This document shows, piece by piece, positions 1 to 7,357 of a stretch of 64,000 nt of DNA. Numbering within the stretch: the first letter of the stretch is position 1; each line of letters opens with the position of its first letter. The notes under the pieces were generated by a model that worked only from the letters and a program-made list of their open reading frames with translations, was not told where the DNA came from and searched no databases. Position numbers and translations under genes: made by a program. This stretch comes from Rhizobium indicum (GTDB lineage Bacteria > Pseudomonadota > Alphaproteobacteria > Rhizobiales > Rhizobiaceae): the NCBI RefSeq assembly GCF_005862305.2, contig NZ_CP054021.1:3056501-3120500 (forward strand). The letters run 5' to 3'.

Positions 1-373
1 TGTCGCCCTTGACGGTCTGTTGAATGCCGCTGGGATCGCAAGCTTCTGCGCGCATCGACCGGAACTTGAAGACCGTGATCTTCCGGCCGTTCAGCCCCCA
101 GCGGATCTGCCGGAAAAACACCGGACCGCCATCGTCGAGTTTGATGAAAAGAGCGATTGCCAGAAAAAGCGGCGCCAGCACGATGAGGGCGCTGAGTGAG
201 GCGACGATGTCGATCAACCGCTTCACGCTGAGCCGCACAGCCATCTTTCTTTCGATAAGGGAAAAGCTATCCGGCTGGCGAACGTTGGAGTTCGCTATAA
301 CCAGGGTCTTGGTTTTGTCCTGACGCTGAGACGGATCGAAGCGTGGATTCGTCTTCGAAGTAAAAGCATTCAT
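1..373 (-). CDS. Sugar transferase (undecaprenyl-phosphate glycosyl-1-phosphate transferase), truncated by window edge
   Basis: The first about 124 residues of a minus-strand gene that runs off the left edge. After a polar N-terminus there is a hydrophobic segment (SLSALIVLAPLFLAIALF) followed by DDGGPVFFRQ, then GRKITVFKFRSMRAEA. This is the conserved start of the bacterial sugar transferase family (ExoY/WbaP/PssA type), which moves a sugar phosphate onto undecaprenyl phosphate at the inner membrane as the first step of exopolysaccharide or capsule synthesis. The start is the ATG at 373; an inner ATG before AVRLSVKRLID is possible. An acyltransferase gene lies upstream on the same strand, which fits a polysaccharide locus. 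The catalytic C-terminus is not in view, so the sugar cannot be named. Confidence 0.85.
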   Translation of the reverse strand, partial: MNAFTSKTNPRFDPSQRQDKTKTLVIANSNVRQPDSFSLIERKMAVRLSVKRLIDIVASLSALIVLAPLFLAIALFIKLDDGGPVFFRQIRWGLNGRKITVFKFRSMRAEACDPSGIQQTVKGD

Positions 374-540
374 TACGCAAGGTCCACAAGTTTAGATGCG
401 ATACTGAACAACATGGAGACAAATACATGGTCACGTATCGTTTGTCATCGGTATAAATAAGAATTTGATAACCCTAAAGATGCCAAAAATGGGAGTATTC
501 CGCGTTAACCTTAACGCCTGTAGTTGCGCTTACGGGAAAT
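374..540. other. Intergenic region upstream of the sugar transferase
   Basis: AT-richer than its surroundings; it should carry the promoter of the sugar transferase on the minus strand. I see no clear operator or terminator. Confidence 0.4.
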
Positions 541-1761
541 TTATACTTTGAAAGGAGTAGCCCGATTGGGTTGACGAGATGTCAGCCGGTTGCCGAAATC
601 GATCGCCGGTTTTTCCAGCAGGAAGTAGCTGAGGGTTGCGACCAGAAGGATGAGCGCTGCCGCCAATCCGCAAGACTGCAGCCAGCCGGTAACGACATTT
701 TCCGAGGAAACGCCGAACGAACCCGGGTCGAGCCTCTGGATCAATATCAGAATGATCTCCTGCCAAATATAGATGCCGAAGGAGATCTTTGCGATATAGC
801 GGACAGGAGCGTTGTCGAGCAGCCTGCCCAGGTGTTGCGAATGGCTGAGCGAAACGAGCGCCGTTGCGACCGCCAGCGGAAAGACCGGAAAACCGTAGGG
901 GATTTCGAGCCAGCCGTAAGCTTCGGCAGAGCCGCCGGGTGATATGACGAGGCGGTAGGCGGCAATGGCGAGGCCGAGGAGCGCTGCGGCATCGAACCAG
1001 GAGGAGCGCCTTCTTGGCAGCATGACCTCGACGCCGGCGGCAAGCGCGCCGAGCGCGAAGACGGCGAAGAAGCCGATCGGGTTATATCTCGGCATCCATT
1101 CCTTCGCCCCGCCCTGCAGGCCGTACTGCCAGCCGCGTTCGATGTCGTCGAGCGGAAAGAGGGTCAGGATCAGCACATGGGCGAGGAGTACGCCCGTGAT
1201 GACACAAAGCCAAGCGAAGCGGGTAAGCAATGGGCGCTGCCTGAGGAATGGCAAACGAAACAGCAGGAGAAAGCAGACCGGCAGGAGCACATAGCTGGTG
1301 ACCTCGAAGGGAATGGACCAGAGCGGCCCGTCGGCTTCGACAGGAAACAAGGTGCGCCAATGCCACTGGCTCATGAACAGCAGCCCGGAGACGTAGCGGA
1401 GCACAAGCTCAGGCGTCAGCGGCAGGGCAAGCAGCGTCAGGCTGAGGGCGAAGCCGGTGGTGGCGGCGAACCAGAAGCCCGGAGCGATGCGCGCCATCCT
1501 GCGGATCGTATAATGCCGCAGGCTCGGCATGTCGCTGCCCGCGTCGAGCGCGCGCCAGAAGGGATGGGCAAGAAGGAAGCCGCTGAGGACGAAGAAGACG
1601 GCGACGCCGAAATTGCCGAAGCGGAGGATGTTTGCGGTCGGTCCGAGTTCATCAGGGATTCTGCGCATATCCAGCCGCAGCGCGAAGTGGTGGGCGAGCA
1701 CCAGCAGACAGGCCGTCGCGCGCAGAAAGTCCGCTCCGGCCAGTCTCTCTTGTAGTCGCAT
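541..1761 (-). CDS. Acyltransferase 3 family membrane protein
   Basis: A 406-residue multi-spanning protein. It begins LAGADFLRATACLLVLAHH, the N-terminal motif of acyltransferase-3 proteins (OafA, NodX, ExoZ), in which the His of the ATA.LLVL.HH segment is catalytic. About ten hydrophobic helices follow, with a loop containing GPLWSIPFEVTSY, also typical. The family O-acetylates or otherwise acylates surface polysaccharides, LPS or lipo-oligosaccharides using a cytoplasmic acyl-CoA. The frame could open at 1788, but those codons lie inside a mosaic repeat, so I chose the ATG at 1761 (MRLQERLAG). It is 167 bp upstream of the sugar transferase on the same strand. The acceptor is unknown. Confidence 0.85.
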   Translation of the reverse strand: MRLQERLAGADFLRATACLLVLAHHFALRLDMRRIPDELGPTANILRFGNFGVAVFFVLSGFLLAHPFWRALDAGSDMPSLRHYTIRRMARIAPGFWFAATTGFALSLTLLALPLTPELVLRYVSGLLFMSQWHWRTLFPVEADGPLWSIPFEVTSYVLLPVCFLLLFRLPFLRQRPLLTRFAWLCVITGVLLAHVLILTLFPLDDIERGWQYGLQGGAKEWMPRYNPIGFFAVFALGALAAGVEVMLPRRRSSWFDAAALLGLAIAAYRLVISPGGSAEAYGWLEIPYGFPVFPLAVATALVSLSHSQHLGRLLDNAPVRYIAKISFGIYIWQEIILILIQRLDPGSFGVSSENVVTGWLQSCGLAAALILLVATLSYFLLEKPAIDFGNRLTSRQPNRATPFKV

Positions 1762-1781
1762 CCTGCCTCCCCACCTTGCCC

Positions 1782-1899
1782 AGAGCATGATGCCGAAAAG
1801 TGTGAGTGGTTTCCGGACGACATCATGCTCTACTTCTTTGATTTAGATACGGATTCGGACCTTAAGCCGATCCGGCCTAAGATCTGAATCCGTATCTAG
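1782..1899. repeat. RIME-like mosaic palindromic element, family A copy 1
   Basis: Two adjacent inverted repeats: agagcatgatgccgaaaa pairing with cggacgacatcatgctct, then tagatacggattc pairing with gaatccgtatcta. The same two-palindrome design recurs at 2975-3088 and 7698-7812. Size and structure resemble the Rhizobium-specific intergenic mosaic elements (RIME); that identity is from memory, not from a search. Confidence 0.85.
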
Positions 1900-1943
1900 G
1901 ATTTTGCAGCGGAAAGCCGCGACGGGCAAGGCAGGCGTTGGGC

Positions 1944-2954
1944 TCAGTCGAGAAGTTCGTTGGTATAATAGGTGGAAAAGTCCGGCTTCTCCTTGAGTGC
2001 GGCGCCATTCGCATCGACCAGAATACCGTTCTCCATCAGGAAGCTGCCGAGGGCCTCGGCTTTTGCCGGGTCGAGCTTACCGATCACACCGGCTTCGGAT
2101 TTCAGGAAGTGCCCCTCGATCAATGCCTTCTGAGAAGCCTTTACCAGTTCCGTATTCATCAGTGCGCCGTTGCTTCCAGAGATCAGCAGGTCGCAGGCTT
2201 CGTCGGGATGGTCGACGGAGTAGGTATAACCCTTTCGTGTCGCCTGGATGAAGGCGCGGGCGTGTTCCCGGCTTGCGGAGAGATAGGCGTCGCTGGAGAC
2301 GATGACCGTCGTCTGCTCGTCGGGAATGCCATAATCGGAATAGTGGAAGCGGCCGATCTTCCGGTTTTCCAGTTCGGCAGCGATGCCTTCCCAGGTGTAG
2401 ATCTCCAGCGTGAAATCGATCGAGCCATTGTCCAGCGCCTCGTAAGCGGAGGTGCCGAGGGTGACGGTCTTGACGTCGCCTTTGCCGCCGTCATTGCGGA
2501 TCATCGCGGAGATCAGCGCGCTCTCCCAGGTGCCGCCAAAGCCGCCATAGGTCTTGCCGTCGAGGTCTTTCGGGCTCTTGATGTCGTCGCGTCCGCCCTT
2601 GAAGATCAGGCGTGCGGTTTCCGTCTGGACGACGCCGTAGACCATCTTCACGTCACCGCCGCCAGCGCGCTGCGTCAGGGTCTCGATCTCGCTGCTGATG
2701 CCGAAATCGGCAACGCCGTTCGACACCAGCGTTCCGGCGCTGGTATCGGTGAAGGGAAGAATCTCGACATCGAGCCCGGCATCGGCATAAAAGCCCTTCG
2801 CCTTGGCGACATAGATGCCGATATGGTTGGTGTTGGGCGTCCAGTCGAGCGCGATGCGAACCTTTGCGGGCGCCGATTGGGCGAAGGCGGGGTGGCCGGC
2901 GAGGCTTGCCGCGATGGCGGCGAAGATCGTCTGGCGACGGGTGAGAAGCAGCAT
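1944..2954 (-). CDS. thiY: ABC transporter substrate-binding protein, NMT1/THI5-like (thiamine pyrimidine precursor)
   Basis: A 336-residue periplasmic binding protein with signal peptide (LLTRRQTIFAAIAASLAG...AFAQ). The mature start, VRIALDWTPNTNHIGIYVAK.KGFYADAGLDV, is the hallmark of NMT1/THI5-like proteins that bind hydroxymethylpyrimidine-type precursors. GGFGGTWESALI and an internal LEIYTWEGIAAE also fit the family. It is the last gene of the minus-strand operon ykoF-thiX-thiZ-thiY behind a TPP riboswitch. A family A repeat fills the gap to thiZ and may lower or alter expression of this distal gene. The ligand is inferred from family and riboswitch context. Confidence 0.88.
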   Translation of the reverse strand: MLLLTRRQTIFAAIAASLAGHPAFAQSAPAKVRIALDWTPNTNHIGIYVAKAKGFYADAGLDVEILPFTDTSAGTLVSNGVADFGISSEIETLTQRAGGGDVKMVYGVVQTETARLIFKGGRDDIKSPKDLDGKTYGGFGGTWESALISAMIRNDGGKGDVKTVTLGTSAYEALDNGSIDFTLEIYTWEGIAAELENRKIGRFHYSDYGIPDEQTTVIVSSDAYLSASREHARAFIQATRKGYTYSVDHPDEACDLLISGSNGALMNTELVKASQKALIEGHFLKSEAGVIGKLDPAKAEALGSFLMENGILVDANGAALKEKPDFSTYYTNELLD

Positions 2955-2974
2955 GGTGACCTCCTCAGGTCTCT

Positions 2975-3088
2975 AGAGCATGATGCCGAAAAGTGTGAGC
3001 GGTTTTCGGACGACATCATGCTCTAACTCTTTAACTTAGAACAGGATTCAGATTTTAGGCCGACCGGTCTAAAATCATCCTGTTCTAG
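2975..3088. repeat. RIME-like mosaic palindromic element, family A copy 2
   Basis: First palindrome agagcatgatgccgaaaa / ttttcggacgacatcatgctct; second palindrome tagaacaggattcagatttt / aaaatcatcctgttcta. It overlaps the 3' end of thiZ, whose stop codon lies within it. Confidence 0.85.
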
Positions 3089-3835
3089 CGGATGAAGCAG
3101 GGTTTGCAGGATTTCGGTTTCGATCGCCTGGGCCGCCGGCGAGCCGAGATCGGCAATGCTTCTCGGACGGGGCAGGGGAACGCGGAATTCGCGGATAATA
3201 CGCGCCGGACGGGCCGAGAGCACGTAGATCCGGTCGGAAAGGAACACGGCCTCGCGAACATCATGGGTGATCAGCAGCGCCGTCCAACGGTGTTCGGTCC
3301 ACATGCCCTGCAGCCATTCCTGGATCTGCGTGCGCGTCAGCGCGTCGAGGGCGCCGAAAGGCTCGTCGAGCAGCAACATGTCCTGGGTCTGGACGACGGT
3401 GCGCAGCAGCGCGGCGCGCTGGCGCATGCCGCCTGACAGTTCGGAGGGATAGTGATGCTCGAAGCCTGCGAGGCCGAAGCGCTCGAACAGAGGCGCGACG
3501 GCGGCGCGGGCCGCGCGGCGGCTCATGCCGCGCACCTCGAGACCGAGTGCGGCATTGTCGATGATCCGGCGCCAGGGCATCAGCGCATCGCGCTGCGGCA
3601 TGAAGGCGAAGGAATGCGGCGCCTGTTCCAGCGGCGCGCCCTTGAAAAGCATGGTGCCGGAATCGGGCCGAAGCGCCTGTGTCAGCAATCTCAGTACCGT
3701 CGATTTTCCGGAGCCGGATGGGCCGACGATCGAAACGAACTCGCCGCTTTCGACAGCGAGTGAAATATCGCCCAGCACCTTCATGCCGTCGAATGACTTC
3801 GAGATGTTGTGCAGTTCAACCATTGCATCGCTCAT
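3023..3835 (-). CDS. thiZ: ABC transporter ATP-binding protein (thiamine precursor uptake)
   Basis: A 270-residue ABC ATPase of the nitrate/sulfonate/taurine class. Walker A is GPSGSGKST (about residues 38-46), the Q-loop is FMPQRDALMPWR, the signature is LSGGMRQRAALLR, Walker B is MLLLDEPFGALD and the switch is LLITHDVREA. Its start overlaps the permease stop by 4 nt (ATGA), so the two are translationally coupled. Residues from about 250 to the end, including EQDDFRPVGLKSES, are encoded inside mosaic repeat A, which supplies a foreign tail and the stop codon. The core domain is intact, so function is probably kept. Confidence 0.9.
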   Translation of the reverse strand: MSDAMVELHNISKSFDGMKVLGDISLAVESGEFVSIVGPSGSGKSTVLRLLTQALRPDSGTMLFKGAPLEQAPHSFAFMPQRDALMPWRRIIDNAALGLEVRGMSRRAARAAVAPLFERFGLAGFEHHYPSELSGGMRQRAALLRTVVQTQDMLLLDEPFGALDALTRTQIQEWLQGMWTEHRWTALLITHDVREAVFLSDRIYVLSARPARIIREFRVPLPRPRSIADLGSPAAQAIETEILQTLLHPLEQDDFRPVGLKSESCSKLKS

Positions 3836-4638
3836 CGGCGCAGCTCCCCGGATTGTTGCCAGGGCATGACGAGGCGCTGGATCAATAGCGTCGCTCCGAA
3901 GAGGCAGAGTGTCAGCACGGCGCTGACGACGACGGCGGCGAGCACGAGATCGGGGCGGAAGTTGTTCTTGGCGTTGAGGATATAGATCCCGAGGCCGCGG
4001 GCGGCACCGGCATATTCGGCAAAGATCGCGCCGACGACGGCATAGGTGATCGAGATCCGCAGGCCGGCGAAGAAATAGGGCAGCGAGGAGGGAAGCCGTG
4101 CCAGGCGGAAAATACGCCAGCGGCTCGCCTTCATCGAATTCAGCAATTCGGCGATGTCGCGATCGGTCGATTCATAGCCCTGCAGCAAGGCGACGAGCAG
4201 CGGGAAGAAGGTGACGAGCGCCACCAGCAGGATCTTCGGCAACAGGCCGAAGCCGAACCAGAGGACGACGAGGGGGGCGATCGCCACCAGCGGCAGGGTC
4301 TGGCTGGCGATGAAGATCGGCAGCAATGCCCGGCGCATGAAAGGCACGAAATCCATGAGGATCGAGGCGGCGAAGGCGAAGGCAAGCGACAGGGCGAAAC
4401 CACCGAGTGTCGCGCCGAGCGTCGGCCAGGTGTTTGATATCAGTGACTCGCGGTTCAGCCAGCCCTGGATGACGATGCGCGAAGGTGCCGGCAGGATGGA
4501 CGGTTTGATGCCGGATAGATCGACATAGAGTTCCCATGCCGCCAAGAAGGCGCAGCCGGCGAGCAAGGCGGGTATGCCCCGGTAGAGAGCGGAGCGGAGC
4601 GCGGCAAGTCGCGAATCCGATGGTTTTGACGGTGTCAT
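3832..4638 (-). CDS. thiX: ABC transporter permease (thiamine precursor uptake)
   Basis: A 268-residue inner-membrane permease of the BPD_transp_1 family with about six helices. The EAA loop, ELLNSMKASRWRIFRLARLP, contacts the ATPase. It starts with a short polar N-terminus and a helix (IPALLAGCAFLAAWELYV). It is coupled to thiZ by a 4-nt overlap. Mosaic repeat B fills the gap to ykoF. With ThiY and ThiZ it forms the transporter predicted to bring in hydroxymethylpyrimidine or a related thiamine precursor under TPP control. Confidence 0.88.
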   Translation of the reverse strand: MTPSKPSDSRLAALRSALYRGIPALLAGCAFLAAWELYVDLSGIKPSILPAPSRIVIQGWLNRESLISNTWPTLGATLGGFALSLAFAFAASILMDFVPFMRRALLPIFIASQTLPLVAIAPLVVLWFGFGLLPKILLVALVTFFPLLVALLQGYESTDRDIAELLNSMKASRWRIFRLARLPSSLPYFFAGLRISITYAVVGAIFAEYAGAARGLGIYILNAKNNFRPDLVLAAVVVSAVLTLCLFGATLLIQRLVMPWQQSGELRR

Positions 4639-4670
4639 CAGCGTTCGATTTCAAGCTTTCGTCGGGCACC

Positions 4671-4770
4671 GCATAATTCCTTAAATCGGAATCGATTTAA
4701 GGATAAAATTATGCAGCAATTTAAAGTGTTACAGCGTCCTTTGCGCGTCTGAAAAGACGCGCGGCGCTGT
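4671..4770. repeat. Mosaic palindromic element, family B copy 1
   Basis: Two hairpins: gcataattccttaaatcg / cgatttaaggataaaattatgc, then acagcgtcctttgcgcgtct / agacgcgcggcgctgt around a gaaa loop. Homologous copies lie at 5641-5741 and, in part, 19656-19715. The 3' end of ykoF is encoded inside it. Confidence 0.85.
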
Positions 4771-5361
4771 ATTGGCCGACACCGTGATGTCGAGGGTCAC
4801 ATGCCCTTCGGGTTCGCCGAAGCGAAAGAAGGCCTCACGAATGGTGGTGAAGACCGCGCCGGCATCGCCAGAGAGCCTGGTGCAGAAATTCTTGGCACGG
4901 TCGAAGGTGCCGGAGCGCTTCAGGAAGTCGATGCAGCCATAGATCTCGTCCATATGGGTACCAGTTCCCATGACGTAGAGCGAGAATTGCGCAGCGGTCG
5001 GCTGTCCGGTTTCGGCGGTGATGTCAACGGCGGCAAGTGCGGCTGTTATGCGCTCGGCAAGCGGCTCCGCCTGGCCGAGGGAGGGGTTGATGCCGCAGAT
5101 GGCGTCGTCGGGTTCGCCGGGGCAGCCGCGTGAAACGGCAGCGGACAGCACGCAATGCTCGCCGGTCTTTGCGGCGGCGATGAAAAGATCGTGCATGGCG
5201 GCGAAGAGAATGTCAGGCGGGCCGACCAGCAGTGTGGAGATGTCATCGGTCTCGATGCGCAGCCGGTCGCGATAGGGATCTAGCGCCTTGACGGCATCGA
5301 GAATGATGCCGACGAAATTGCCGGACATCGGATAGAGTGACACTTGTGCGCCTGAGAACAT
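4729..5361 (-). CDS. ykoF: YkoF-family thiamine/HMP-binding protein
   Basis: A 210-residue protein with two tandem ferredoxin-like halves, beginning SGAQVSLYPMSGNFVGIILDAVKAL and repeating as AAQFSLYVMGTGTHMDEIYGCID. This is the YkoF fold, which in Bacillus binds thiamine-related pyrimidines and is linked to the HMP transporter. It is the first gene after the TPP riboswitch; GAGG, immediately 3' of the riboswitch P1 stem, serves as its ribosome binding site, so control is probably translational. Residues 198-210 (TAPRVFSDAQRTL) are encoded by mosaic repeat B. The role may be cytoplasmic buffering or delivery of the imported precursor. Confidence 0.88.
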   Translation of the reverse strand: MFSGAQVSLYPMSGNFVGIILDAVKALDPYRDRLRIETDDISTLLVGPPDILFAAMHDLFIAAAKTGEHCVLSAAVSRGCPGEPDDAICGINPSLGQAEPLAERITAALAAVDITAETGQPTAAQFSLYVMGTGTHMDEIYGCIDFLKRSGTFDRAKNFCTRLSGDAGAVFTTIREAFFRFGEPEGHVTLDITVSANTAPRVFSDAQRTL

Positions 5362-5366
5362 CTGAA

Positions 5367-5452
5367 CCTCGCTCCGCTGGCATTACCCAGATCAGCTTTG
5401 AAGGGTCCAGAGGCTTGCGCCTCACATCTCAGCCCCGGCAATACGGAGCTCC
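5367..5452 (-). promoter_or_regulatory. TPP riboswitch (THI element)
   Basis: Read on the minus strand it contains GGGGCTGAGATG and, further on, ACCCTTCAAAGCTGATCTGG and GGGTAATGCCAGCGGAG, the conserved THI-box core. P1 can form between GCTCCG (5449-5444) and CGGAGC (5376-5371). A variable stem, GAGGCGCAAGCCTC, sits between the halves. The ykoF Shine-Dalgarno GAGG follows P1 directly and the start codon is 6 nt beyond it, so TPP binding would be expected to occlude ribosome entry. Confidence 0.95.
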
Positions 5453-5542
5453 CCTGTTATTTGCGCGGAAACTATCACCGGGGGTTTCTCCCCGCAACCG
5501 CAAAATTGCGAACCCGTCCGTGCGGTCGGAATGAGCCTGATG

Positions 5543-5585
5543 TGACGGGAAACACCCGGACGGAGGTCCTGTCCGGGTGTTCCCA
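5543..5585 (-). terminator. Strong GC hairpin between the SoxR-linked ORF and the TPP riboswitch
   Basis: gggaaacacccggac pairs with gtccgggtgttccc with one bulged base. On the minus strand it is followed by TTTCCCGTC, a poor T-tract, so termination is possible but not certain. It would separate the small ORF at 5739-5825 from the thiamine operon. Confidence 0.5.
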
Positions 5586-5640
5586 ACGGTTCCGTACCTG
5601 CCGGGAACGGAACCGGAGCTTCCTGCCTCAGGCGGCTAGC

Positions 5641-5741
5641 GCATAACCCCGAAAATCGGAATCGGTTTTCGGAAAGGATTATGCGTAGATTCAAAGTGAT
5701 AGAGCGTCTTTAGCGCGTCTGAAAAGACGCGCGGCACTCTA
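5641..5741. repeat. Mosaic palindromic element, family B copy 2
   Basis: gcataaccccgaaaatcgg / cggttttcggaaaggattatgc, then agagcgtctttagcgcgtct / agacgcgcggcactct. It has the same layout as copy 1, with paired base changes that preserve both stems. It begins exactly at the stop codon of the small ORF 5739-5825. Confidence 0.85.
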
Positions 5742-5825
5742 TGTCGGCATAGGGACGATTGCTGCGGGCGGTAACAAGCGCCCGTATCCACCATTCCAGC
5801 CCTCGCCATCATCTGGTGTTTGCAT
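5739..5825 (-). CDS. 28-residue ORF under a SoxR-type promoter
   Basis: A 28-codon ORF starting MQTPDDGEGW and ending PAAIVPMPT, rich in Gly and Pro and without Cys. An AAGGAG Shine-Dalgarno (5837-5832) sits 6 nt before the ATG. Upstream is a minus-strand promoter with the long 19-bp spacer and dyad typical of SoxR targets. It is divergent from soxR and ends where a mosaic repeat begins. I do not recognise the peptide. No transmembrane segment or signal sequence is visible. It could be a regulated microprotein or a translated leader; the ribosome binding site and promoter are what make it more than chance. Confidence 0.6.
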   Translation of the reverse strand: MQTPDDGEGWNGGYGRLLPPAAIVPMPT

Positions 5826-5871
5826 GCGTCGCTCCTTGTTGCGATTGAACTTTACGATTGCGGGAGCAAGG

Positions 5872-5902
5872 GTTATAAAACCTCAACTATTCTTGAGGTC
5901 AA
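5872..5902 (-). promoter_or_regulatory. SoxR-type promoter and operator
   Basis: On the minus strand: -35 TTGACC (5902-5897), a 19-bp spacer, -10 TATAAC (5877-5872). The spacer contains the dyad CCTCAAGAATAGTTGAGG (5898-5881), close to the E. coli soxbox CCTCAAGTTAACTTGAGG. The overlong spacer is the hallmark of MerR-family activation. On the plus strand TTTACG-N17-TATAAA (5851-5879) could drive soxR, placing the operator at its transcription start, so autorepression is likely. Confidence 0.85.
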
Positions 5903-5905
5903 GAG

Positions 5906-6373
5906 GTGATGGATACAATTCCGGCAGCGCCGCTCGGCAAGCTCCTGACGGTTGGCGAAGTGGCGGAGCGCAGCGGCCTCGCCGTCTCGGCGCTGCATTT
6001 TTACGAGACCAAGGGGCTGATCTCGAGCATCCGCTCCCGCGGCAATCAGCGGCGCTATGGGCGCGATGTGCTTCGCCGGCTCGGGATCATCAAGGTGGCG
6101 CAGCGTGTCGGCATTCCGCTTTCGGAAATCCAGGCGGCGTTCGAGTCCTTGCCGCAAGGACGCACGCCGACCGTCGCCGACTGGCAGACGCTGTCGGCGC
6201 TGTGGAAGGATGATCTCGACGCGCGAATCAGGCGGCTTAGCCTGCTGCGCGACCGGCTGACCGGCTGCATCGGCTGCGGCTGCCTGTCGATCGAAAGCTG
6301 TCCGTTGCGCAACCCCTGCGACCGGCTCGGCAAGGAAGGGCCGGGCGCGCGGCTTCTGGAGACCGAAAACTAA
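5906..6373 (+). CDS. soxR: Redox-sensitive transcriptional activator SoxR
   Basis: 155 residues, the usual size for SoxR. An N-terminal MerR helix-turn-helix ([21 protein letters not shown]) is followed by a coiled-coil and the [2Fe-2S] cluster motif [12 protein letters not shown], with cysteines at 121, 124, 126 and 132 (E. coli SoxR: 119, 122, 124, 130). SoxR senses redox-cycling drugs or superoxide and remakes the promoter spacing of its targets. The start could be the GTG at 5906 or the ATG at 5909; a TGAGG that is also the operator half-site sits 7 nt before the GTG. No soxS-like gene is nearby; the only adjacent target is the divergent 28-codon ORF. Confidence 0.95.
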   Translation: MMDTIPAAPLGKLLTVGEVAERSGLAVSALHFYETKGLISSIRSRGNQRRYGRDVLRRLGIIKVAQRVGIPLSEIQAAFESLPQGRTPTVADWQTLSALWKDDLDARIRRLSLLRDRLTGCIGCGCLSIESCPLRNPCDRLGKEGPGARLLETEN

Positions 6374-6430
6374 CCCCTGTTTTCACCGGGAAAGATCGAT
6401 ACGCGCCTTTCTTTCAGTCGGCGCGCTCAT

Positions 6431-7255
6431 ATGTTAATGGCGAATGACACAACCGGCGGCACTGTCCGCGAGGAGGACGGCTTCGTGTTCCATCCCAGAC
6501 TGTTCGAAAATCGCAATGTCGTGGTGACCGGCGCCGGCCGCGGCATCGGCCTTGAAGTGGCCCGGCAGTTCCTGGACTGCGGCGCGAAGGTGATCGTCCA
6601 TACCGGGCGCAAGCCGGGACGCGACCTGCCGGATTTCCTGCTGACGGCTGAATCCGAAAGACGGGCGCTGCTGCTTAATGCCGATTTCTCTGCAGTCGGT
6701 GGGGCAGCGCAATTTGCCGAGGATACTCTCGCCTTCTTCGATAAGGTCGATGTGCTGGTCAACAATGCCGGCACCATGCTTGGCCGTTTTCCCGCCGCCA
6801 CGCTCACCGATGCAGAATATGAGGCGGTCGTGCGTCTTAACCAGACATCGGTGGTGGCGCTGACGCGGGCGCTGCTGCCGGCATTGAAGGCGGCTAGTGA
6901 TGCTGCCATCGTCAACACAGTTTCGATTTCGGCGTTGACCGGCGGCAGCCCCGGTTCCTCGATCTATTCGGCCTCGAAAGCCTTCGTTGCGACCTATTCC
7001 AAGGCGCTTGCCCGCGAGCTTGCACCGGACGGCATCCGCGTCAATTGCGTATCGCCGGGAACGATCGAGACGGATTTCCATGAGCGCTATTCCTCGCGCG
7101 AAAAGCTGGAGCAGACGAGAAAATCCATCCCCCTGCAGCGGCTCGGCACGGCGGAGGATTGTGCTCCCGCCTATCTGTTCCTGGCCGCTCCCTCGCTCTC
7201 GGGCTACATCACCGGACAGGTGATCGAGATCAATGGAGGTCAGCTTATCTGCTGA
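6431..7255 (+). CDS. SDR-family oxidoreductase
   Basis: A 274-residue short-chain dehydrogenase. The dinucleotide-binding motif TGAGRGIG lies near residue 36, VDVLVNNAGTM near 108, the catalytic Ser is in TVSISALTGGS and the Tyr/Lys pair is in IYSASKAF. The C-terminal GYITGQVIEINGGQL is typical of classical SDRs using NAD(P)H. Tandem ATG codons at 6431 and 6437 both fit; neither has a clear ribosome binding site. It lies 57 bp after soxR on the same strand and might be cotranscribed. The substrate cannot be read from sequence. Confidence 0.85.
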   Translation: MLMANDTTGGTVREEDGFVFHPRLFENRNVVVTGAGRGIGLEVARQFLDCGAKVIVHTGRKPGRDLPDFLLTAESERRALLLNADFSAVGGAAQFAEDTLAFFDKVDVLVNNAGTMLGRFPAATLTDAEYEAVVRLNQTSVVALTRALLPALKAASDAAIVNTVSISALTGGSPGSSIYSASKAFVATYSKALARELAPDGIRVNCVSPGTIETDFHERYSSREKLEQTRKSIPLQRLGTAEDCAPAYLFLAAPSLSGYITGQVIEINGGQLIC

Positions 7256-7288
7256 TTTGTTTGGACTTTTTTTGACATTTCATCACTT

Positions 7289-7316
7289 TTGACCAATTCG
7301 CTTGTGCGAATATGCT
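7289..7316 (+). promoter_or_regulatory. Promoter with embedded palindrome for the ArsR gene
   Basis: TTGACC (7289-7294), a 16-bp spacer, TATGCT (7311-7316). The spacer holds the inverted repeat TTCGC-TTGT-GCGAA (7297-7310), well placed for an autorepressor. A TTG at 7289 could extend the ORF but is part of this -35 box. Confidence 0.6.
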
Positions 7317-7357
7317 ATTGTGCTGATCTACTCATTGCCTCCCTTCCGAGATACCGT

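Noticed and set aside
5422..5694. 90-codon minus-strand ORF upstream of the TPP riboswitch
   Set aside because: It covers a mosaic repeat and a GC hairpin and has no ribosome binding site or conserved features.
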